Source of the DNA: Flagellimonas beolgyonensis
GTDB taxonomy: Bacteria; Bacteroidota; Bacteroidia; Flavobacteriales; Flavobacteriaceae
Length of the DNA: 64,000 nt
NCBI RefSeq assembly: GCF_003992615.1
Contig: NZ_RZMY01000016.1
Location: 1-64,000 of the forward strand
Direction of reading: 5' to 3'
Shown here: piece by piece, positions 1 to 7,880 of the stretch
How the letters are laid out: every line of letters begins with the position of its first letter
Numbering within the stretch: the stretch's first letter is position 1
Made by a program: the position numbers and the translations under genes
The notes under the pieces: generated by a model
Seen by the model: only the letters and a program-made list of their open reading frames with translations
Databases searched by the model: none
Told to the model about the DNA's origin: nothing

Positions 1-563
1 TTCACCGTTATCGCGGAGCCCGTGCCGTTCACCGCATCCAGGCTAACCGTATATTCGCCCGTGTCCAAGGGGTTCTCAGCCGCAGCGTTGTCCGTGGCCG
101 TTATCGTCGCGACAAATGCATCATCATTTGTTAATGTAATTGTAGATTGATCTGTAATATCAACAGGGATTGCATTTCCCTGAAGATTATTCATGGAAAT
201 TGTCAAATTTTCATCAGGCTCAACTGTGGAATCAGAAGTAGGAACTAAATCAAAAGATTGAACTTCTCCTATTGTTCCAGCAAAAGTTAAAGTTTGACCA
301 AGTATTTGGGTATAGTCATTATCAGCTAATGTGGCAGATCCGTCTGTGGAGTTTACATCCACGGCAAAACCTCCTGCAACTGCAATATCTAAGGTAACAG
401 AAACGGTTATTGCACCTCCATCTTCAGCACCGCTTGCATCAGAAATGGTCAAAGTTTGCCCATACCCCAGAACTGCAACAAACAAGAACAAAAAAAACAG
501 GATTTTACCCCGACCGAAGCTGGTAAAGGGTGGATTTGAGGGTTTTTTAAGCAAGGACAACAT
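1..563 (-). CDS. Calx-beta domain secreted protein, 3' end outside window
   Basis: The gene runs off the left edge; about 187 codons are visible. The ATG at 563 is the first after an in-frame TAG upstream. The N-terminus carries a long hydrophobic signal peptide (about residues 15-30) ending in a GYGQ-type cleavage site usual for Bacteroidota. Residues about 31-145 look like one Calx-beta domain (AEDGG near its start, an acidic DNDY turn, EPDENLTI near its end). A second repeat starts at about residue 148. Calx-beta repeats are calcium-binding beta-sandwiches typical of large adhesins, many exported by type IX secretion. That route is likely here but the C-terminus cannot be seen. The second repeat is much richer in GC than the first. 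Function beyond surface protein or adhesin is unknown. Confidence 0.75.
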   Translation of the reverse strand, partial: MLSLLKKPSNPPFTSFGRGKILFFLFLFVAVLGYGQTLTISDASGAEDGGAITVSVTLDIAVAGGFAVDVNSTDGSATLADNDYTQILGQTLTFAGTIGEVQSFDLVPTSDSTVEPDENLTISMNNLQGNAIPVDITDQSTITLTNDDAFVATITATDNAAAENPLDTGEYTVSLDAVNGTGSAITV

Positions 564-707
564 CCTACAGTCAGATTTAGTTTCTTTCTATGGTGCCATT
601 GCAAGAGTAGGTAACTTGGGAGCCTCCAATATTACGAAAAAGGAGAGGAAACCCCGCTACCAATTAGTTTAAATCTCTATTTATTCGGATAAAGTGTCGG
701 CCCGTTT

Positions 708-1592
708 TTAGGAAACGGTGGCGGAACTGGTTTCGGCCTCTGGACTGATTTTTTTCACCAAGCCCTGAAGTACCTTTCCAGGCCCAACTTCCACAAAGTG
801 GGTTGCGCCATCCCTCACCATTTGTTGCACGCTTTGCGTCCATTTTACGGGGGCCGTCAGTTGCAAGATCAGGTTCTTTTTGATTTCGTCGGCATCGGAC
901 ACAGCAGTGGTGGTCACATTTTGATAGATCGGGCAACTTGGTGTACCAAATTTGGTATTTTCAATGGCTGCGGCCAGTTCTTCACGTGCCGGCTCCATCA
1001 ATGGGGAATGGAAGGCACCACCCACAGGCAGCAACAAGGCTCTTTTTGCGCCGGCTTCCTTCAAACGCTCACAGGCCACGTTCACCGCATCCACCTCACC
1101 GGAAATCACCAATTGTCCCGGACAGTTATAGTTGGCGGGCACCACAATTCCTTCGGTTTCGGCACAAATCGATTCCACAACGGCATCCTCCAATCCCAAA
1201 ACGGCTGCCATGGTACTGGGTTTGATCTCGCAAGCTTTCTGCATGGCCATTGCCCGTTGGGAAACCAATTGCAATCCGTCCTCAAAATTAAGGGTGCCGT
1301 TGGCCACCAAAGCAGAAAATTCACCCAAAGAATGTCCTGCTACCATGTCCGGTTTGAAGCTATTCCCCAAGACTTTGCTCAAAATCACTGAATGCAAAAA
1401 GATGGCAGGTTGGGTCACTTTGGTCTGTTTCAAATCCTCCACTGTGCCTTCAAACATGATGTCGGTAATGGAAAAGCCCAAAATTTCATTGGCGCGTTCA
1501 AAAAGTTCCTGTGCCACGGAATGGTTCTCGTAAAGATCCAATCCCATTCCTACAAATTGTGCTCCTTGTCCTGGAAAAATATATGCATTCAT
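708..1592 (-). CDS. fabD: Malonyl-CoA:ACP transacylase FabD
   Basis: FabD moves malonyl from CoA to acyl carrier protein, supplying the elongation unit for fatty acid synthesis in the cytosol. The 294-residue protein has the N-terminal FPGQGAQ motif, the nucleophile elbow GHSLG with catalytic Ser88, a conserved Arg113 (QRAMAMQ) and catalytic His195 in GAFHSPLM. Length and spacing match the family. The frame is open 27 bases further upstream, but the ATG at 1592 puts the FPGQGAQ motif at the usual distance and leaves a promoter-like box outside the gene. No other fatty acid synthesis genes are adjacent. Confidence 0.96.
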   Translation of the reverse strand: MNAYIFPGQGAQFVGMGLDLYENHSVAQELFERANEILGFSITDIMFEGTVEDLKQTKVTQPAIFLHSVILSKVLGNSFKPDMVAGHSLGEFSALVANGTLNFEDGLQLVSQRAMAMQKACEIKPSTMAAVLGLEDAVVESICAETEGIVVPANYNCPGQLVISGEVDAVNVACERLKEAGAKRALLLPVGGAFHSPLMEPAREELAAAIENTKFGTPSCPIYQNVTTTAVSDADEIKKNLILQLTAPVKWTQSVQQMVRDGATHFVEVGPGKVLQGLVKKISPEAETSSATVS

Positions 1593-1616
1593 CTTAGTCG
1601 TGTTTTTTGAGTGGGA

Positions 1617-1624
1617 CAAAAATA
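1617..1624 (-). promoter_or_regulatory. Candidate fabD promoter, -7 box
   Basis: On the minus strand this reads TATTTTTG, matching the Bacteroidota -7 consensus TAnnTTTG. It lies about 25 bases before the fabD ATG. No clear TTG is seen at the -33 position, so the call rests on one box. Confidence 0.4.
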
Positions 1625-1650
1625 GGGAATATTCTCAGATGGCGTTTCGG

Positions 1651-1722
1651 ATTGATGGATTGATGGATTGATGGATTGTTGGATTGTTGGATTGTTGGAT
1701 TATTGGATTGTTGGATGGTTGG
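1651..1722 (+). repeat. 8-bp tandem repeat, nine units
   Basis: Nine head-to-tail copies of an 8-base unit fill the gap between fabD and the carbonic anhydrase gene: three ATTGATGG, three ATTGTTGG, then ATTATTGG, ATTGTTGG and ATGGTTGG. The graded variation suggests stepwise slippage. Because 8 is not a multiple of 3, copy-number change would shift any reading frame through it, but no credible gene crosses it. It ends 12 bases past the carbonic anhydrase stop codon. Confidence 0.9.
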
Positions 1723-1734
1723 AGTTTTCGATTG

Positions 1735-2250
1735 TTAGTCTTCCTTGAACCAACTGGCGTATTTGACATAGTTGTTGGCAATCCGGTCAATTTCCCCTTT
1801 GCTGAGTTCGGGACTGATGTCCTTGATCTTCTTGGCGGGCATCCCCGCATAAATACTACCGGCTTCCACATGGGTTCCTTTAGTGACCACGGCACCGGCG
1901 GCGATGATGGAATTGCTCTCTACCACACAATCATCCATTATGATACTCCCCATCCCCACCAACACATTGTCCTTTAAGGTGCAACCATGCACTATGGCAT
2001 TGTGCCCAATGGACACATTGTTGCCTATGGTGGTCGGGGACTTTTCATAGGTGCAATGGATCACGGCCCCATCCTGTACGTTTACCTTATTGCCCATTTT
2101 GATGTAATGGACATCGCCACGGACTACGGCATTGAACCAAATACTGCATTGGTCGCCCATGGTGACCTCACCCACAATGGTGGCATTTTCGGCCACATAG
2201 CAATCCTTTCCCATTTTTGGGGATTTTCCCCTCACTGATTTTATGATCAT
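1735..2250 (-). CDS. Gamma-class carbonic anhydrase family protein
   Basis: This 171-residue protein has a left-handed beta-helix of hexapeptide repeats over about residues 10-145, followed by a C-terminal helix, the layout of the gamma carbonic anhydrase/YrdA/PaaY family. The three expected zinc ligands are present as His65, His83 and His88 (IHC and IGHNAIVHG). Members act as homotrimers with metal sites between subunits; some hydrate CO2, others have no measured activity. The start at 2250 (MIIKSVRG) is preferred to an ATG 27 bases upstream, which falls inside a dispersed repeat. Cytosolic, with no obvious pathway partner nearby. Confidence 0.9.
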   Translation of the reverse strand: MIIKSVRGKSPKMGKDCYVAENATIVGEVTMGDQCSIWFNAVVRGDVHYIKMGNKVNVQDGAVIHCTYEKSPTTIGNNVSIGHNAIVHGCTLKDNVLVGMGSIIMDDCVVESNSIIAAGAVVTKGTHVEAGSIYAGMPAKKIKDISPELSKGEIDRIANNYVKYASWFKED

Positions 2251-2273
2251 GCTTTTACACTTTACTTTATACA

Positions 2274-2346
2274 ACATCTCGACTGCGCTCGATGTGACAA
2301 TTTTTTTTCAGATTTCACCCAGTTCCTTCGACTCCCGCTCAGGAAC
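2274..2346. repeat. Dispersed palindromic repeat, copy 1
   Basis: The 26 bases at 2274-2299 are identical to the reverse complement of 6683-6708; the shared core is TCGACTGCGCTCGA. They are followed by a run of eight T and then a second, diverged half (2322-2346) with a 6-bp stem, GTTCCT/AGGAAC, enclosing TCGACTCCCGCTC. It lies between the LytTR regulator stop and the carbonic anhydrase start, as expected of an intergenic REP-like element. Confidence 0.8.
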
Positions 2347-2359
2347 ACAGCCCAACAAT

Positions 2360-3094
2360 TTATTGAAAATACGACAGTAATTCGGCTTTTTTGGAAGCGG
2401 ATACGGAAAGCTCCTTCCCATTGGACAGTACCACGCTACCGCCCTTTCCTTTTTTGTATTTGACCACTTCGGTCACATTGACCAAATAGGATTTATGGAT
2501 ACGCGCAAATGGATAAGGTTGCAAGGCATCTTCAAAATACTTTAACGTTTTGCTCACCACTATTTTCTTTTTGTCCAAATAGATTTCGGTGTAATTATCG
2601 TCGGCCTTACAGAAAAAAATATCCCCTACTTCCAACACTTGGAAACCATCTTGCTGGGGCAGGGTGATCTTGCCTTCCGCCTTTAATGGTTTGGCTTTGA
2701 GCACTTGGCCTTCCAAGGCATTTTCCTTTTCCTTGATGGATCGTACATAATCCACCGCCTTGATCAGCTCGTCAATATTGATGGGCTTCATCAAATAGTA
2801 CGCAGCATGCTGGTTGAGAGCATCAATGGCATATTGGTTGTATGCGGTAACGAAGATGGTTTCAAAATTTCGCTCGGGGATGCGCTCCAATAGATCGAAC
2901 GCATTGCCAAAGGGCATTTCCACGTCCAAAAATACCAAATCCGGTCCATGGTTCTGGATGGCTTTCAATCCTTCCTCAATATTGGCAGCCTCACCCAAAA
3001 CATCCACCCCATTGCAATACTTGGCCAAATAGTTACGAAGGATTTCACGGCTGTTCATTTCATCCTCCACGATGATTGCCCTGAGCTGCATCAT
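2360..3094 (-). CDS. LytTR-family response regulator
   Basis: A 244-residue two-component regulator. Residues 1-120 form a receiver domain: acidic pocket VEDE near residues 9-12, phosphoacceptor Asp57 in VFLDVEMP, and a conserved Lys in LMKP. Residues about 140-244 form a LytTR DNA-binding domain (ARIHKSYLVN, VLSNGKELSVS). Its ATG overlaps the stop codon of the upstream sensor kinase gene by four bases (ATGA), so the two should be translationally coupled and form a cognate pair. A second ATG directly follows the first. LytTR regulators bind direct repeats in promoters; the target genes cannot be deduced here. Confidence 0.94.
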   Translation of the reverse strand: MMQLRAIIVEDEMNSREILRNYLAKYCNGVDVLGEAANIEEGLKAIQNHGPDLVFLDVEMPFGNAFDLLERIPERNFETIFVTAYNQYAIDALNQHAAYYLMKPINIDELIKAVDYVRSIKEKENALEGQVLKAKPLKAEGKITLPQQDGFQVLEVGDIFFCKADDNYTEIYLDKKKIVVSKTLKYFEDALQPYPFARIHKSYLVNVTEVVKYKKGKGGSVVLSNGKELSVSASKKAELLSYFQ

Positions 3095-5307
3095 TGTTTT
3101 TTAAGTTTGAGGGACACTTTGGTCCCGGTTTGGTTTTCATTAAGGTCGGAAATGGAAACCTCCACCCGGTTCTTGTACATGTTGTTCAAGATTTCGATAC
3201 GTTTTTTGATATTGCCCATTCCCTTGCTCTTTTGTTTGCGTTGGTTGGTTGTTTTCAATGCGGCTGACTTTTTACGGCCTATTCCATTATCGGTAATGGT
3301 AATCTCCAATACATCGGAAGTGATTTCACGCACGTTTATCTTCAAGAAACCCTTTTCTTCCTTGTAGCGAAGCCCGTGCCAAATCGCATTTTCAATATAG
3401 GGCTGCAATAACATGGGCGGAATCTGAAAAGCGTCCATATCCACGCTATCGGCCACTTGGATCTCGTACTCAAACTTGTCCGCAAAGCGGGAATGTTCCA
3501 GTTTAACATACAGTTCCAACAACTCCAATTCCTTGGTCAAGGGAATAAAATCTTCCTCCGAATTTTCAAGCACACTACGCATAAGGACCGAAAACTCACT
3601 AAGAAACCGGTTGGCACTCCGTTCATCACTTTTAGCGATATAGGTGTTCACCGAATTGAGCGCATTAAAAATGAAATGAGGGTTCATTTGGGTACGCAGC
3701 GACTTTAGGGCCAACAAATTATTGGCCAATTTTTGCTGTTTGTTGCTACGGTAGTACAAAAAGGCGGTAAAGGCCAACAGGGCAATCCCGAACAAAAGGG
3801 AATAGATGATCCATTTTTGCCTCTTGCTGGTTTCCTCGAACAATTGTTGCTCGGTAACGGCCAAATTGTACTTGCTCTGGGAAAGCTGGCGCTCTTGCTC
3901 CAAGCTGGAAATGCGGTTTTGCGTATTGGCAATTTCCCGATTTAAACGGGCTGCCCGCGACAATTCCTGTTCCTTACGGACGTACAGGCTATCCACCACT
4001 GCTACATAATCTTGGTATGACGCCAGTGCTTTGGTGAAATCCCCGGTATACTTGTAGACTTCGGACAGCTTTCGGGTGGCGTCCTTCTGGACCACCAAAT
4101 CATCTTCTTTATCGGCCTCCACTATACTTTTCTCCAAGTACGGAATAGCTTCATCCAACTTTTCTTGGGCAATGTAGGCGTTGGCTATTTTGTAATTGAT
4201 TCGTTGGCTGGTAATGGTATCTGCGCCTAGGAAACCGGGCTGTGCTTCCGTAACGCTTCGCTTGGGCAATTGTTTCAATTCGTTTAGGGTGCTCTTCCGA
4301 AGCTGGATCTCATCGGCATACCTACTTTTTTGATTGTAGTAATCGGCCACCTTTTCGCTTTCCTGGATTAAGCGTTCCGGGGCCACTTTGCGGGAAAGGT
4401 TCAGTGAGTTTTGATAGAATCCTTCAGCTTCGACCAAGCGATCTTCATAGGCAAAAACATCCGCCATTTTCGAGTTTAGGTCGATTACCTTTGGTGAAAT
4501 CTGGTTTTTCTCCGCAATGGTAAGCCCCTGTTGGTAATAATCCAATGCTTTTTTGGCATTGGCCAATCCTTTGTTCGCATCGCCCAAGGCTTCGTATAAT
4601 TCAACGCGCTGAAAGGGTACCATATTTTTCATGTCGATCAAGGGCAACAAGGTGGATTCCGCATTTTCGTACTCCTTGTTCAACACATAGGTTTTGCCCA
4701 ACAGCAATTTGGTGGTGTTGGACTGTCTGGCGGCCAGTGCATCCTTAAAATTCGTTATGGCCAGATCATACTGCTTATGGTACATATAGATTTCTCCCAA
4801 AGCGGACAATGATTTTGACAATTCGGCCTTATACCCCGAAGACCCCAAAGGTTCTATCGAGCGGGCAATAAAGTCAATACTTTTCTCAAAATCGGTTTTC
4901 TTGTACTGGTTGGCAGAGTCCAAAAACCGTTGATGGTCCAATAGCGCATTTCCAGCACTTTTGGTTTCCCTTTTTGCCCTTTTGGAGGCACTGGCATCTC
5001 CATAGCCTTCCACCAGTACATCAATATCTTCCTCGGAAGTAATACGATGACGGACCGTTTCAATTTCAGGGCTTTCAAAAACAATAATATCACCAATGGC
5101 GGCCTTGATCTTAAACTCACCCAAGCTATTGGTTCGGGCATAACTACCTTTATTTGTGGATATCTGGACACCTGAAATGGGGGCATAGTTTTCCTTGCCC
5201 TTAACCGAACCCCTGATCTCCACTTCCACCCGGGCATTGTCCACTTGGGAAAACGCCGGAAGTGTCGCCAGCAAGAACAATAGTATTATGTAAAGCCTTT
5301 TACCCAT
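3091..5307 (-). CDS. LytS-type sensor histidine kinase with TPR sensor region
   Basis: This 738-residue protein has a Sec signal peptide (cleavage near ATLPAFSQ), then a beta-sandwich resembling the CarboxypepD_reg-like fold (about residues 27-100, SGVQISTNKG and TNSLGEFKI). TPR-like helical repeats (about 110-430) and a coiled coil follow. One membrane helix (about 499-520) leads to a cytosolic His_kinase domain with NPHFIFN (His544), the N-box IENAIWHG near 640 and TDNGIG near 672. The sensor part is therefore predicted periplasmic. Kinases of this class phosphorylate LytTR regulators, and the partner gene overlaps its stop codon. The signal sensed is unknown. Confidence 0.92.
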   Translation of the reverse strand: MGKRLYIILLFLLATLPAFSQVDNARVEVEIRGSVKGKENYAPISGVQISTNKGSYARTNSLGEFKIKAAIGDIIVFESPEIETVRHRITSEEDIDVLVEGYGDASASKRAKRETKSAGNALLDHQRFLDSANQYKKTDFEKSIDFIARSIEPLGSSGYKAELSKSLSALGEIYMYHKQYDLAITNFKDALAARQSNTTKLLLGKTYVLNKEYENAESTLLPLIDMKNMVPFQRVELYEALGDANKGLANAKKALDYYQQGLTIAEKNQISPKVIDLNSKMADVFAYEDRLVEAEGFYQNSLNLSRKVAPERLIQESEKVADYYNQKSRYADEIQLRKSTLNELKQLPKRSVTEAQPGFLGADTITSQRINYKIANAYIAQEKLDEAIPYLEKSIVEADKEDDLVVQKDATRKLSEVYKYTGDFTKALASYQDYVAVVDSLYVRKEQELSRAARLNREIANTQNRISSLEQERQLSQSKYNLAVTEQQLFEETSKRQKWIIYSLLFGIALLAFTAFLYYRSNKQQKLANNLLALKSLRTQMNPHFIFNALNSVNTYIAKSDERSANRFLSEFSVLMRSVLENSEEDFIPLTKELELLELYVKLEHSRFADKFEYEIQVADSVDMDAFQIPPMLLQPYIENAIWHGLRYKEEKGFLKINVREITSDVLEITITDNGIGRKKSAALKTTNQRKQKSKGMGNIKKRIEILNNMYKNRVEVSISDLNENQTGTKVSLKLKKQ

Positions 5308-5505
5308 AATTCAAGTAAACTTAGTTCATCCGAAGCGTATTAAAAAATGGATTTTTGCCGAAACGGTCGCTTACAAGGACCTATTTGACCCCTTTACGCA
5401 GTGGCTGGCCCGCATGGCTCATTCAAAATGCCCGTTCACTCGATCCTGGTTTTTATTGCAGAAAGTTGCCGATACATTTAGAGCATCAATAAAAATTATT
5501 GCATC

Positions 5506-6678
5506 ATGAAACATTTGAATAAATTAATAGGAACCGCTTTTGTTTTGCTAGCTACAAGTACCAGCTATGCCTGTAACTTGAAGGCACAAACCAATGACAA
5601 CACTGTACTCGTTACAAAATCCACTCCTGAAAAACCAAGCAAGCAGTTCGTGAAAATTGCTTTGTTGTTGGACACCAGTAATAGTATGGATGGTTTGATC
5701 AACCAGGCCAAGGCACAGCTTTGGGATATTGTGAATGAGTTTACCCATGCCAAATGTGGCAACCAAACCCGCCCCGACCTTCAAATTGCCCTTTACGAAT
5801 ATGGCAACGACAATCTTTCTTCCCGCGAAGGGTATATCCGTCAGGTACTCGGTTTTAGCCATGATCTGGATGAAATCTCCGAAAAACTCTTTTCCCTGAC
5901 CACCAACGGGGGCGAAGAGTATTGTGGGGAAGTTATCCACACCTCTTTAAAGCAATTGGATTGGGGGAAAAATCCCGATGACCTTAAAATGATCTTCATT
6001 GCCGGCAACGAACCTTTTACCCAAGGTAAACTGGATTATAAGGACGCAGCGATAAACGCCAAGGAGAAGGATGTGATTGTAAATACCATTTTCTGTGGAA
6101 ATTATGAGCAAGGCATTTCTACTATGTGGAAAAGTGGCGCTGTATTGACGGGAGGTGAATATATGGCCATCGACCACAATCGACAGGTGGTGCACATCAA
6201 CACTCCCTACGACGATATCATCATCCGTTTGAATGCCAAATTGAACAAAACCTACATTTCCTACGGAGCCAGGGGGCTTGAGAAGAAAGCCCTTCAGGCA
6301 GCTCAGGATTCCAACGCAGCCGAACTGGAGGAAGCAGTGGCGGTACAGCGAACCGTGAGCAAAAGTTCCCGATTGTACAAAAACTCCCAATGGGATTTGG
6401 TCGATGCCGTTGAGGATAACGAAACCATCATTTCTGAAATGAAAGACGAAGACCTTCCTACAGAACTTCAAGGAAAAAGTGAAACCGAAATCAAGGCCTA
6501 CATTGCTGATAAAAAAGCGGAACGCGAAAAAATACAGAAGGAAATCCAGGAACTCAATGCCAAGCGGGAGGCTTATATCGCCCAAAACCAAGCGGCACAA
6601 AAAGGAGAATTGGAAAATGCCATGCTATCTGCCATTAAAGCACAGGCTTCCAAGAAAAATTTTAAGTGGGATAATTAA
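5506..6678 (+). CDS. Secreted VWA-domain protein
   Basis: A 390-residue exported protein of unknown role. The signal peptide spans about residues 1-28. A von Willebrand factor A domain starts at residue 49 and keeps a complete metal-ion-dependent adhesion site, Asp56-x-Ser58-x-Ser60 (LLLDTSNSMD), with a TTNGGEEYCGE loop later. Three cysteines lie in the domain (CGNQ, EYCGE, IFCGN), which could pair outside the cytosol. The last 90 residues are rich in Glu, Lys and Ala and probably form a coiled coil. VWA domains bind protein ligands through a divalent metal. It is monocistronic and convergent with the PorP-like gene, separated by a hairpin repeat. Confidence 0.85.
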   Translation: MKHLNKLIGTAFVLLATSTSYACNLKAQTNDNTVLVTKSTPEKPSKQFVKIALLLDTSNSMDGLINQAKAQLWDIVNEFTHAKCGNQTRPDLQIALYEYGNDNLSSREGYIRQVLGFSHDLDEISEKLFSLTTNGGEEYCGEVIHTSLKQLDWGKNPDDLKMIFIAGNEPFTQGKLDYKDAAINAKEKDVIVNTIFCGNYEQGISTMWKSGAVLTGGEYMAIDHNRQVVHINTPYDDIIIRLNAKLNKTYISYGARGLEKKALQAAQDSNAAELEEAVAVQRTVSKSSRLYKNSQWDLVDAVEDNETIISEMKDEDLPTELQGKSETEIKAYIADKKAEREKIQKEIQELNAKREAYIAQNQAAQKGELENAMLSAIKAQASKKNFKWDN

Positions 6679-6682
6679 CGCA

Positions 6683-6733
6683 TGTCACATCGAGCGCAGT
6701 CGAGATGTCATAAAAGTTCTCGACTGAGCTCGA
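6683..6733. repeat. Dispersed palindromic repeat, copy 2; likely bidirectional terminator
   Basis: Arms 6690-6705 and 6718-6733 are inverted copies matching at 15 of 16 bases around a 12-base loop. The first 26 bases (6683-6708) are the exact reverse complement of 2274-2299. It sits between two convergent genes, five bases after the VWA stop codon, so the hairpin may end transcription from both sides. No long T-run follows, which weakens the classical terminator reading. Confidence 0.75.
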
Positions 6734-6756
6734 ACCGACATCTATTCGGGATTATC

Positions 6757-7752
6757 CTAATTATTCGCAGCGGGACAGTAGCAATCGTAACGTTTGCCAT
6801 TGTCGCTCTGACCAAAATCATAACCCAACGTAATTTGGTGGAATCCTCCATTGTCAAACCGAATATCCCCTGACTGGTAGGAATAGTTGTATGAGAATAG
6901 GAACCGGTTCACATTCACCCCAATGATCGGGGTAAACAATTGCAAGCGTTGCTCGCCAAAATTCCCATTGGACTGAAATTGTGCCCCATCAAAACTACGT
7001 CGATAGGACAACCCTGCCCAAACAGTCCCAAAACTTACATCCTTGTACACCTTGGCATTCAAATCCACGGTCTTTTCCTTGGTGAAATCGGTCATTTGAA
7101 ACAATATGGATGGCTCGATTCGTGTATTGCGACCAAAAACGTAACCTGCCGACAATAAATACCTTCGTAAATTATCAAACTCGGCCGCTGTGTACAAGTC
7201 ACGACCACTTCCCAAAATATTTAAAATGGCGGCGTGGGCATAAAACTCGAAGAGGTTATAGGAAGCCCCTAAATCCACGTTGAAATAACTTGTGGTATTT
7301 TTTACCCCGGTCACTACGGGGTCGGGAATCACGGAACGAAACTCGGTTTCGTCCAAACTGCTCAGAATCACCCCTGCACTCAACCCAAAGGACAATTGAT
7401 TCAAGGTCCTGAAATCGCCACCCAATTGCAGGTGGTGCGCATAGGTTGCCTTAAAGCCCGTCTGGGAATGATATCCGTTGGAATCATTGAACAAAATACC
7501 ACCGATACCGCTTCGTTCCCCTACCCTCGAATTGATATTAAACGTTTGAAGACTGGGTGCTTCATCTACATTGAACCATTGCTTTCTCGCTGTAAGCCGA
7601 ATTTTGGTTCCCTCGGCAATTCCGGCCATGGAAGGATACACCAAATAGTAGTTGTCCGCCAAATAGTCAAAATATACGGGAATACCTTCCTGCGCCTTGG
7701 CAAAAAACCCAAAAAGCAGGGCGATGAGAATCGAGGACAAATTGCGTCTCAT
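6757..7752 (-). CDS. PorP/SprF family type IX secretion membrane protein
   Basis: A 331-residue outer-membrane beta-barrel protein with a signal peptide cut after AKAQ. The N-terminal YFDYLADNYYLVYPSMAG and ARKQWFNVDEAP segments are hallmarks of the PorP/SprF family, and the C-terminus has alternating aromatic strands (FSYNYSYQSG, TLGYDFG). Family members either help the type IX secretion translocon or anchor specific exported proteins at the surface. It stands alone here, without the gldK-N or large adhesin genes that often accompany it, so a dedicated partner must be encoded elsewhere. Confidence 0.88.
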   Translation of the reverse strand: MRRNLSSILIALLFGFFAKAQEGIPVYFDYLADNYYLVYPSMAGIAEGTKIRLTARKQWFNVDEAPSLQTFNINSRVGERSGIGGILFNDSNGYHSQTGFKATYAHHLQLGGDFRTLNQLSFGLSAGVILSSLDETEFRSVIPDPVVTGVKNTTSYFNVDLGASYNLFEFYAHAAILNILGSGRDLYTAAEFDNLRRYLLSAGYVFGRNTRIEPSILFQMTDFTKEKTVDLNAKVYKDVSFGTVWAGLSYRRSFDGAQFQSNGNFGEQRLQLFTPIIGVNVNRFLFSYNYSYQSGDIRFDNGGFHQITLGYDFGQSDNGKRYDCYCPAANN

Positions 7753-7834
7753 GTGAGGTCTGGGGCTAATGGTTGTGACTTAAAACGAATCAAACACTAT
7801 GATAACGGTTTGTGATGTACATTATTATAATATT

Positions 7835-7865
7835 TTGTTGCTGATGACAACTATTGGTATTTTTG
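7835..7865 (+). promoter_or_regulatory. Candidate promoter of the NifU-like gene
   Basis: TTG at 7835-7837 (a second at 7838-7840) is followed after 20 bases by TATTTTTG at 7858-7865, matching both Bacteroidota promoter elements. The predicted transcript would start near 7872, giving a leader of about ten bases before the ATG at 7881. Confidence 0.6.
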
Positions 7866-7880
7866 CATCAAATAGGAACA

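Noticed and set aside
331..672. 113-codon open frame on the plus strand
   Set aside because: Antisense to the Calx-beta gene, which has a signal peptide and domain match; this frame has no recognisable features.
702..718. CCGTTT/AAACGG stem at the fabD 3' end
   Set aside because: Six base pairs overlapping the stop codon with no T-run; not a convincing terminator.
798..1391. 197-codon open frame on the plus strand
   Set aside because: Lies wholly antisense to fabD and its translation is Cys/His-rich noise.
1651..1722. Possible CRISPR array
   Set aside because: Units are 8 bases with no spacers and there are no cas genes.
1635..1895. 86-codon open frame on the minus strand with an Asn/Pro/Ser/Gln tail
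   Set aside because: Its C-terminus is the translated 8-bp repeat and the rest overlaps the carbonic anhydrase gene in another frame; a known type of false gene in Bacteroidota.
5473..5480. TACATTTA as promoter of the VWA gene
   Set aside because: Last base differs from TAnnTTTG and the nearest TTG is only 14 bases away, shorter than the usual spacer.
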